NCBI GenBank assembly: GCA_003670825.1
Contig: QWQL01000114.1
Location: 1-6,511, forward strand
Direction of reading: 5' to 3'
DNA: 6,511 nucleotides
Origin: Planctomycetota bacterium
GTDB taxonomy: Bacteria > Planctomycetota > Planctomycetia > Pirellulales > UBA1268
Positions 1 to 6,511 of the stretch are shown one piece after another. The first letter of the stretch is position 1, and every line of letters starts with the position of its first letter. The position numbers and the translations under genes were made by a program. Below the pieces are notes generated by a model. That model was given only the letters and a program-made list of their open reading frames with translations, had not been told where the DNA came from and ran no database searches.

Positions 1-1470
1 CTCGACCATCTCAGCACGCTTCGTGCCCAACTCAACCAGACCCAGCGCGACCTGACGCTCATCGACGCCGAACTGGCGATCATGGACGCCAAGGACCGGG
101 GTGAGATTTCCCTCGAGCAGTCGGTACCCGAGGAGACGGTCGACGCCATGCTTCTTCGTGACCCACAGTTCGCCGAGTTTCGCGAGCGGCTCTCTGCCAT
201 CGAGGAGTCGATGGCCTATCAGGCCGAGCGGAGTGCTCGTGGCGGCAACGACCCTGCCGTGAAACGGCTCGAGGCGATGCGGGATGCCATGATGAGGCGG
301 CTCGAAGACCGCAAGGAGGAGCTCCGGCCTCAGATCGTGGGGCAACTGGCGATGGATTCCACGAATCGGCGCACGGGCGCTGCGGCCGAGAGCCCGGTGG
401 TGCTGCGGATGCGGCGTGAGATTCTCGCCCAGCAGCTCGAGCAGACCACCAAGGATTTCGACAAGGTAGCCAGTGAGGTCAAAACCCTGGGTGCTGCGAA
501 TGCGGATCTCATGGCCCGCAAGCAGGAGATCGAGCAGCTCATGAAGGTCACCGACCAGATGGGCGTGCAACTCAATGCGACCGAGATCGACGTCAACATG
601 CCCAACCGTGTCGAGTTGATCGAGGAGGCGAGCGTGCCCGAGGGGAGCGACGAGCTGTTCCGCTCCATGCTCTCAGCGCTGGCGGCCCTGGGCGGGCTCG
701 TGCTGGGGGGCGGGTCGGTGGTGCTGTTTGAGTACCTTCGCGACCGCGTCAGCATTCCCGAAGAGGTCTCACAGCGGGTCGGCCTGCGGGTCATCGGCAC
801 CGTGCCGCAGATCTCCCGGTCGCGAAAGCGGGCCAACGACGGGCACGTCGCCGAGTGCGTCGATGGCATTCGGGCGGTGATCAGCCAGACTGGCCGCGAA
901 GCGCCGAAGGTGATCCTGGTGACCAGTGCCGTGGAGCATGAGGGCAAGACGACGTTTGCCGCACAGCTTGCGGCAAGCCTCGCCCGGTCAGGCAAGCGAA
1001 CGCTCCTGCTCGACGGCGACCTGCGACACCCCAATGCCCACCTCGCCCTCGGCCTGGACCTGCGGGCGGGCCTGCCTGAGCTGCTCCGTGGCGAGATTTC
1101 GCCCGACGAGGCGGTGCAGCCCACTGCCATCGACGGGCTGTTCGCTATTACCGGCGGCGTCTGCGATTACGCGGCAATCACCGCCCTGTCTCGTCCGGAG
1201 ACGGCCGCGCTCCTCAAGAGTCTCCGCGACTCCTTCGACCACGTGGTGATCGACGCCGGACCGGTGCTCGCCTTCGCCGACGTGCTCCTGCTCGGCCAGT
1301 TGAGCGACCTCGCGATCGTGGCCACGATGCGGGACGTGAGCCGCATGCCGCAGGTCACCAGTGCTGTCGACCGGCTTCGTTCGGTTGGCATCCGCGTGCT
1401 CGGTACGGTGGTCAACGGCGTCTCCGACTCCAATCGTCGGCGGCTCTACGCGTCGCCGATCCCGGCCTGA
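1..1470 (+). CDS. Wzc/CpsD-like polysaccharide chain-length regulator and tyrosine-kinase-like ATPase (5' partial)
   Basis: The reading frame is open from base 1, so the start lies upstream; the ATG at 82 is probably internal. The visible 489 residues (numbered from base 1) begin with a long charged, coiled-coil-like periplasmic region (about 1-190). Next comes the usual proline-containing segment before the second membrane helix (IEEASVPEG, about 207-215), then a transmembrane helix near 222-243 (bases 664-729). A cytoplasmic BY-kinase domain follows: Walker A TSAVEHEGKTT (bases 922-954), Walker A' LLLDGDLRHP (about 1003-1032) and Walker B VVIDAGP (1243-1263). Proteins of this family control polymer length and export of capsule or exopolysaccharide at the inner membrane, usually through cycles of C-terminal tyrosine autophosphorylation. 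Here the C-terminus has only one tyrosine (bases 1447-1449) and no tyrosine cluster, and the helix motif ExxRxxR reads ECVDGIR. Kinase activity is therefore uncertain although the ATPase motifs are intact. The gene is followed after 38 bases by epsI-like on the same strand, probably in one transcript. Confidence 0.9.
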   Translation, partial: LDHLSTLRAQLNQTQRDLTLIDAELAIMDAKDRGEISLEQSVPEETVDAMLLRDPQFAEFRERLSAIEESMAYQAERSARGGNDPAVKRLEAMRDAMMRRLEDRKEELRPQIVGQLAMDSTNRRTGAAAESPVVLRMRREILAQQLEQTTKDFDKVASEVKTLGAANADLMARKQEIEQLMKVTDQMGVQLNATEIDVNMPNRVELIEEASVPEGSDELFRSMLSALAALGGLVLGGGSVVLFEYLRDRVSIPEEVSQRVGLRVIGTVPQISRSRKRANDGHVAECVDGIRAVISQTGREAPKVILVTSAVEHEGKTTFAAQLAASLARSGKRTLLLDGDLRHPNAHLALGLDLRAGLPELLRGEISPDEAVQPTAIDGLFAITGGVCDYAAITALSRPETAALLKSLRDSFDHVVIDAGPVLAFADVLLLGQLSDLAIVATMRDVSRMPQVTSAVDRLRSVGIRVLGTVVNGVSDSNRRRLYASPIPA

Positions 1471-1493
1471 CCGTCACGGCTGCGGTCGCGACA

Positions 1494-1501
1494 AAGGGAG
1501 G
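1494..1501 (+). promoter_or_regulatory. Strong Shine-Dalgarno of the epsI-like gene
   Basis: The purine run AAGGGAGG ends 7 bases before the ATG at 1509. This fixes that start over the out-of-frame ATG at 1502, which overlaps the end of the purine run. It is the clearest ribosome-binding site in the window. Confidence 0.75.
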
Positions 1502-1508
1502 ATGGTTC

Positions 1509-2273
1509 ATGAAGGGTTCTTCATCCGGCCTGATGACGCTGGCAGGCGCGGCACTGCTCGTGGTGGGCGTCACTGCCGCGCAGGGCTATCTGACTGAGCG
1601 GTGGAAAGACAAGAGCGTCAGCAAGGACCTCGACGCCGCGGCCACGTTGCTGGAGGCCAGCTTTCCCGAAAAGTTTGGGTCTTGGGAGCTAGAGCGCGAA
1701 CTGGAGGGCGATCCCAAGGAGTTGGAGCGGGCCGGTGCGGTGGGGCACATATCCCGGCTCTATCGAAACTCGCGGACCAAGGCCCGGGTTTCGGCATTCG
1801 TGGTCTGCGCCCGTCCTCACGATGCTTCCGGACACACTCCAGACCGGTGCTATCCGGGCGCCGGCTTCGAAATCGGTGAGGCAGAGCACCGGCAGAAGGT
1901 ACCGCTGTCGGACGGCCGGGAGGCCGAGACCTTCACCGGCACCTTCCGAAAAACCGGCCAGACCCTGCGGATTTTCTGGACCTACGGCATCCGCGACGAG
2001 GCCAGCATCAACGAGGAAAACGTCGCCGCCGCCCGGACGTGGATCGCCCCGCACATCGCCCGCATCGCCCTGGTCGGGGAACCTGCCGTCTACAAACTCT
2101 ATGCGATCGTCGATGAGACCCGACTCACCAGCGCCCAGGCGATGGTGGAGTGCGAAGACTTTCTCTCCACGCTCCTGCCCGCGTTCGACTCGGCCGTGAG
2201 GGGCGGTGCCACGCCGCCGGGCGGAGAATCCGCCGAGGACGACGTGAAACCGGCCGACACGGCGGCCCGCTGA
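1509..2273 (+). CDS. EpsI-family exosortase-associated protein (DUF3485-like)
   Basis: The 254-residue protein has one N-terminal hydrophobic helix (about residues 7-28) and no evident signal-peptidase site, so it is probably anchored in the inner membrane facing the periplasm. The EpsI/DUF3485 signature is visible: W59 in FGSWE, a tyrosine-containing strand RLYRN (83-87), then HTPDRCYPGAGFE (109-121), matching the family pattern H-x(2)-x-x-C-x-P-G-x-G-[WF], and later an aromatic FWTY (156-159). The last 25 residues are acidic and Gly/Pro-rich and look disordered. EpsI proteins are encoded next to, or fused to, exosortases (membrane cysteine proteases that process PEP-CTERM-like proteins) in exopolysaccharide loci. 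Their biochemical role is not settled. Family membership is fairly secure from the Cys motif and the neighbourhood. No exosortase is in the window, so the partner would have to lie upstream or elsewhere. The start is set by the strong Shine-Dalgarno at 1494-1501. Confidence 0.82.
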   Translation: MKGSSSGLMTLAGAALLVVGVTAAQGYLTERWKDKSVSKDLDAAATLLEASFPEKFGSWELERELEGDPKELERAGAVGHISRLYRNSRTKARVSAFVVCARPHDASGHTPDRCYPGAGFEIGEAEHRQKVPLSDGREAETFTGTFRKTGQTLRIFWTYGIRDEASINEENVAAARTWIAPHIARIALVGEPAVYKLYAIVDETRLTSAQAMVECEDFLSTLLPAFDSAVRGGATPPGGESAEDDVKPADTAAR

Positions 2274-2396
2274 GCACCGGCCGCGACGCCCGCCGCACCG
2301 GCAACGGTTTCTGAGGCGGCCCCGATCGGGTATCCTCCGACGGGTCGTACGACGACACGCTCGCAGGGAGCGGAGGGCCAACCAGGAGCAAGTGAC
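2274..2396 (+). promoter_or_regulatory. Spacer before gmd with two 10-base palindromes and a possible weak promoter
   Basis: This is the longest non-coding stretch in the window. It contains perfect palindromes CCCGATCGGG (2321-2330) and GTCGTACGAC (2344-2353), and an inverted pair CCTCCG/CGGAGG (2334-2339 and 2371-2376) that encloses the second palindrome. TATCCT at 2331-2336 resembles a -10 box, but the hexamer 17 bases upstream (TTTCTG) is a poor -35, so a sigma-70-type promoter is only possible. Its length compared with the 38- and 25-base gaps around it suggests that gmd-fcl may have its own promoter or a structured leader. Short GC palindromes are common by chance at this base composition. 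Confidence 0.3.
2384..2388 (+). promoter_or_regulatory. Shine-Dalgarno of gmd supporting a GTG start
   Basis: AGGAG ends 8 bases before GTG at 2397 and 14 bases before the in-frame ATG at 2403. The spacing favours the GTG, giving the N-terminus MSMNSKR. The two choices differ by only two residues. Confidence 0.6.
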
Positions 2397-3449
<1,053 letters not shown>

Positions 3450-3474
3450 GGCCAGCGGGTCTCGCTCTCCAGTC

Positions 3475-4425
3475 ATGCTCGACCTTTCCAGCCAGCGAAT
3501 CGTGGTCACCGGCGGTGCCGGCTTCCTCGGCCGGGTCGTCAGGCGGGTGCTCCGTGAGCGGGGCGTGCCCGAGGACCAGATCGTCGTGCCCCGCCGCCGT
3601 GATTTTGACCTCACGATCGAGGCCGACGTGGAGAGGCTCTACGACACCGCCCGGCCCGACGTGGTGATCCACCTGGCCGCCGAAGTCGGGGGTATCGGCG
3701 CGAACATGGCCCACCCCGGCCGTTTCTTCTACGCCAACATGGCGATGGGGCTGCACCTCGTGGAGCACGCCCGCCGCCGCTCGCTACGGAAGTTCGTGCA
3801 CACAGGTACGGTCTGCGCTTACCCGAAACACTGTCCGGTGCCCTTTCACGAGGAAGACATCTGGAATGGCTATCCCGAGGAGACCAACGCCCCCTACGGC
3901 GTCGCCAAGAAGGCGATCTTCGTGATGCTCGATGGCTATCGCCGCGAGTACGGCCTTGCCAGCGCCGTCACGGTGCCGGTCAACCTCTACGGCCCCGGCG
4001 ACAACTTCAACCCGGCGTCGAGCCATGTGATTCCCGCGCTGATCCGCAAATGCGAGGAGGCGCGGCTCGCCTCGGCACCCGAGGTGGTCTGCTGGGGCAC
4101 CGGGGCGGCGACCCGGGAGTTTCTCTACGTGGACGACGCCGCCGAAGGAATTGTGCGGGCTGCGGAAGTGATGGACGAACCGGTGCCGATCAACCTCGGC
4201 GGCGGGATCGAGATCGCGATTCGCGACCTGGTCGGAATGATCGCCGTGGCCTGTGACTATCCGGGACGGATCGCGTGGGATGCGTCGAAGCCCGACGGGC
4301 AGCCGCGCCGCGGCCTCGACATCTCCCGGGCCAAGTCGCTCCTGGGCTGGTCGCCCACGCAGGAGTTTGAGACCGGCCTGAAGACCACCGTGGAGTGGTG
4401 GCGGGCCCACGCCGCGATGGCGTGA
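3475..4425 (+). CDS. fcl: GDP-L-fucose synthase (GDP-4-keto-6-deoxymannose epimerase/reductase)
   Basis: This NADPH-dependent SDR enzyme carries out the 3,5-epimerisation and 4-reduction of the Gmd product to give GDP-L-fucose in the cytoplasm. The protein has 316 residues, typical for the family (also called WcaG). The Rossmann motif TGGAGFLG is at 12-19. HLAAEVGGIGANM (66-78) is diagnostic. The active site GTVCAYPK (111-118) carries Thr112 where E. coli has Ser107, plus Cys114. Tyr141 and Lys145 lie in APYGVAKK, and the second acid/base His184 is in SSHVIPAL. LYGPGDNFNP, REFLYVDD and the C-terminal LGWSP complete the pattern. The Ser-to-Thr change is conservative and, as I recall, common in this subgroup. 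I see no Shine-Dalgarno before the ATG at 3475, so translation may depend on coupling to gmd, 25 bases upstream. It is the last + strand gene and faces the helicase gene convergently. Confidence 0.95.
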   Translation: MLDLSSQRIVVTGGAGFLGRVVRRVLRERGVPEDQIVVPRRRDFDLTIEADVERLYDTARPDVVIHLAAEVGGIGANMAHPGRFFYANMAMGLHLVEHARRRSLRKFVHTGTVCAYPKHCPVPFHEEDIWNGYPEETNAPYGVAKKAIFVMLDGYRREYGLASAVTVPVNLYGPGDNFNPASSHVIPALIRKCEEARLASAPEVVCWGTGAATREFLYVDDAAEGIVRAAEVMDEPVPINLGGGIEIAIRDLVGMIAVACDYPGRIAWDASKPDGQPRRGLDISRAKSLLGWSPTQEFETGLKTTVEWWRAHAAMA

Positions 4426-4440
4426 TCACCCGCCGGGTGA
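4426..4440. terminator. Perfect 15-base palindrome between convergent stops, possible bidirectional terminator
   Basis: TCACCC-GCC-GGGTGA starts on the base after the fcl stop codon and ends four bases before the helicase stop codon. It can form a 6-bp, mostly G-C stem with a three-base loop in RNA from either strand. No T-run follows on either side, so it is not a canonical intrinsic terminator. The position between two converging genes is what suggests termination or 3'-end protection. Confidence 0.35.
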
Positions 4441-4444
4441 CGTG

Positions 4445-6511
4445 TTATTCCGCGACGACGTCGAGGGCGTTGTGGCTGAGAACGAACTTCCTTGTGCCGG
4501 CCGGGCCGTCGAAGATCACGATTCCAACCGACCGCGGCCCTGAGCCGCTGATGCCGGTGAGCACTCCCTCGCCGTAGTCCGCATGCCGTACCCGCTGCCC
4601 CTTCTCGTACGTTCTCTGGGGTGGGGCGGTCCCGGCGAGCCGGAGCGCGAGGTCGGTCGCTCGTTCGATTGCGGAGTCAAAGCGGCGGCGGGGCTTGGGC
4701 GGTGGGGAGGCCGTGAACTCGTCCTGGGAATCATCCAGTTCCATGGTCAGCCCGTCCCCACGGGTGACGCGGCGGGTGGGCTCCCGGTCGCCGGCGGGGC
4801 GATCCTGAACCAGGTCATCGAAATCGTCTCCCTGCCGCCGCGCGGCATCTCCAAACGGATCAAAGCTGGTGCGCTCGGCCGGGGCCTCGGTGCCCACCAC
4901 CACCGTCTCGGAACCCTGCATCTCGGTGAGAAACAAGCTCGGTGCCGAGATCCGCCGCGTGCCGCGGTAGTCGCGCATCCGCGCGCAACTGGCATGCACC
5001 TCCTCCCGACCTCGGGTGATCCCCACGAACACCAGTCGCCGCTCTTCCTCGAGCTGATCAGGCCGATCGAGGCTCCGCTCGTGCGGTAGGATTCCATCCT
5101 CCATGGCCACCAGATAGACGACCGGAAATTCGAGTCCCTTCGCGGCGTGGAACGTCATCAGGGCGACCCGATCGGAGGCGGCGTCCCAGGCGTCGGCGTC
5201 GGCAACCAACGCCGTGGTCTCGAGAAATCCCCCGAGGGCATCGACATCGACGTCGCGGCCCGGATCGCCGGCCGCAAAGGAGTCGTCGAACTGCCGCGCC
5301 GCCGTGACGAGTTCCTCCACGTTGGCGAGTCGATCCTGCCCGTCTTCGTCGTCCTCCGACTCTTCCGCCAGCATGTCACGGTAGCCGGTGCGGTCGAGCA
5401 CCGCCTCCAGTAGGGCCGCCACCGAGGGCTCCCGGCCCGCCGCGGCCGAGAGTTCTGCGTGCAGCCGGGCGAAACTGGCCAGGGACGTGGCCGCCCGCTT
5501 CGGCATGCCGGGAATCGCGGCGACGTTCGCGACCGCCTCGAGCCGGGGCAGGGCATGATCCTCGGCCCAGGCAGCAAGCCGGTCGAGCGACTGACGGCCG
5601 ATGCCCCGTGGGGGCACGTTGACTACCCGCAGGAGCGCCTCGTCGTCACGCGGGTTTCGTAGCAGCCTCAGCCAGGCGACCACGTCGCGGATCTCTCGGC
5701 GTTTGAAAAACTCCAGCCCACGGACGAGCTGATAGGCGATCCTCCGGCTCCGCAGCGCCAGTTCGAACGACCGCGACAGGGCGTTGGCCCGGAACAGGAT
5801 CGCGAAGTCGCGGCGTGACCGCTGTCCGGCAGCAGTGGCGGCGGCGATTTCGGTGGCAATGCGATCCGCCTCCTCGAGCCCCGAGCCGTCGAGCACGATC
5901 CGGACCGGCGCGCCGGGGGCCGCAGCCGTGACCAGCCGCTTGATCTTCCGCCGCGAGTTGTGCGCGATGAGCCGATCGGCTGTGCCGAGGATATTGGCGG
6001 TGCTCCGATAGTTGTCTTCGAGTTTCACCACCGTCGCCGCAGGGTAGTCCCGCTCGAACTCCAGGATGTTGCGAATGCTGGCCCCTCGCCAACCATAGAT
6101 CGCCTGGTCGGGGTCGCCGGTGACGGCGAGGTTGGGATGGTCGATCGACAGTCCCCGCAGGATGCCGTACTGCACCGCGTTGGTGTCTTGATATTCATCG
6201 ACGAGGATGAACCGATAGCGAGCGTCGAGACTCCGCCGGAGTTCGGCGTCGTCGACAAGCAACCTGGCAACATGCACCAGCAGGTCGTCGAAATCGACGG
6301 AGTCGGCCCGCAGGAGCATCTGCTGGTAGACCGGCCAGACCCGCCGGGCGAGATCATCGACGGGCTTGCCCCACCGGGGCTCGAAGGTCTCGGGAGTCAG
6401 GAGGTCGTTCTTGGCCCGTGAGATCACCCCGGCGATCCGGTCGACGGGCGTATGGGTCGTCGCGATTCCCAGCGACTTCACCGCCCGCTTGAGCACCCCT
6501 GCGGCGTCATC
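4445..6511 (-). CDS. UvrD/PcrA-type superfamily 1 DNA helicase (5' partial)
   Basis: This is an ATP-dependent 3'-5' DNA helicase of the UvrD/PcrA/Rep family, acting in nucleotide excision repair, mismatch repair or removal of replication obstacles. The frame stays open to base 6511, giving 688 visible residues; the GTG at 6496-6494 is internal. By comparison with the family, about 110-130 N-terminal residues, including Walker A, lie outside the window. Visible motifs, in order, are motif II VDEYQDT (around base 6200), motif III TGDPDQAIYGWRG, motif IV NYRST, motif V TFHAAKGLEF (around 5150) and motif VI ERRLVFVGITR. A region of about 100 residues, acidic and poorly conserved in appearance, follows. 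The protein ends in the PcrA/UvrD C-terminal Tudor-like domain, with YEKGQRVRHADYGEGVLTGI near its start. This C-terminal domain favours PcrA/UvrD over Rep or RecB. The choice between uvrD and pcrA names is not resolvable here. No functional link to the sugar genes is expected. Confidence 0.94.
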   Translation of the reverse strand, partial: DDAAGVLKRAVKSLGIATTHTPVDRIAGVISRAKNDLLTPETFEPRWGKPVDDLARRVWPVYQQMLLRADSVDFDDLLVHVARLLVDDAELRRSLDARYRFILVDEYQDTNAVQYGILRGLSIDHPNLAVTGDPDQAIYGWRGASIRNILEFERDYPAATVVKLEDNYRSTANILGTADRLIAHNSRRKIKRLVTAAAPGAPVRIVLDGSGLEEADRIATEIAAATAAGQRSRRDFAILFRANALSRSFELALRSRRIAYQLVRGLEFFKRREIRDVVAWLRLLRNPRDDEALLRVVNVPPRGIGRQSLDRLAAWAEDHALPRLEAVANVAAIPGMPKRAATSLASFARLHAELSAAAGREPSVAALLEAVLDRTGYRDMLAEESEDDEDGQDRLANVEELVTAARQFDDSFAAGDPGRDVDVDALGGFLETTALVADADAWDAASDRVALMTFHAAKGLEFPVVYLVAMEDGILPHERSLDRPDQLEEERRLVFVGITRGREEVHASCARMRDYRGTRRISAPSLFLTEMQGSETVVVGTEAPAERTSFDPFGDAARRQGDDFDDLVQDRPAGDREPTRRVTRGDGLTMELDDSQDEFTASPPPKPRRRFDSAIERATDLALRLAGTAPPQRTYEKGQRVRHADYGEGVLTGISGSGPRSVGIVIFDGPAGTRKFVLSHNALDVVAE

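Noticed and set aside
330..1130. A 266-codon - strand open frame inside the kinase gene
   Set aside because: The product is Ser/Arg/Pro-rich with no recognisable domain and lies opposite a well-conserved Wzc-like frame. It is a GC-driven shadow.
1485..1492. Palindrome GTCGCGAC between the kinase and epsI-like genes as a terminator
   Set aside because: It is too short, has no loop and no T-run, and is immediately followed by a strong ribosome-binding site. Continuous transcription is more likely.
1886..2302. Repeated GCACCGGC octamer (1886-1893, 2274-2281, 2295-2302), two copies 21 bases apart after the epsI-like stop
   Set aside because: The spacing of two helical turns looked like an operator pair, but a third copy lies within coding sequence and such GC-rich octamers are expected by chance.
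4583..5413. Several + strand open frames opposite the helicase gene
   Set aside because: The helicase motifs II to VI and the C-terminal domain on the - strand explain this DNA. The + strand products have no motifs or plausible ribosome-binding sites.

Overview
This is a GC-rich window (roughly two thirds G+C by eye), densely coding, with no gene-free stretch over about 125 bases. It holds four genes on the + strand and one on the - strand. The first and last genes run off the window edges. The + strand genes look like the distal end of an exopolysaccharide locus: a Wzc/CpsD-type chain-length regulator and tyrosine-kinase-like ATPase (5' end missing), an EpsI-family exosortase-associated protein, GDP-mannose 4,6-dehydratase (gmd) and GDP-L-fucose synthase (fcl). 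Converging on them is a UvrD/PcrA-type superfamily 1 DNA helicase whose N-terminus lies beyond the right edge.

The likely host is a planctomycete, possibly of the Pirellulales type. This is an inference from three things: high GC, a BY-kinase next to an EpsI-like gene, and the wording of the helicase and fucose synthase motifs (for example HPNLAVTGDPDQ and GTVCAYPK), which resemble planctomycete homologues as I remember them. No rRNA or other phylogenetic marker is present, so this is not firm.

Layout: 1-1470 is the kinase-like gene. After a 38-base gap with a strong Shine-Dalgarno comes epsI-like 1509-2273. A 123-base spacer with small palindromes and a possible weak promoter leads to gmd, 2397-3449, which starts with GTG. 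After 25 bases comes fcl, 3475-4425. A 19-base convergent junction, most of it one perfect palindrome, separates fcl from the helicase stop codon at 4445.

How the genes fit together: Gmd converts GDP-mannose to GDP-4-keto-6-deoxymannose and Fcl turns that into GDP-L-fucose, a donor for fucosylated glycans. The Wzc-like protein would control polymer length and export at the inner membrane. The EpsI-like protein points to an exosortase-linked branch, although no exosortase gene is visible here. The helicase is a housekeeping repair and replication protein and probably marks the edge of the cluster. I found no mobile element, CRISPR array, tRNA or rRNA, and nothing that clearly amounts to a new system. 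The most notable points are the degenerate kinase signature motifs and the EpsI-like gene placed between the kinase and the fucose genes.
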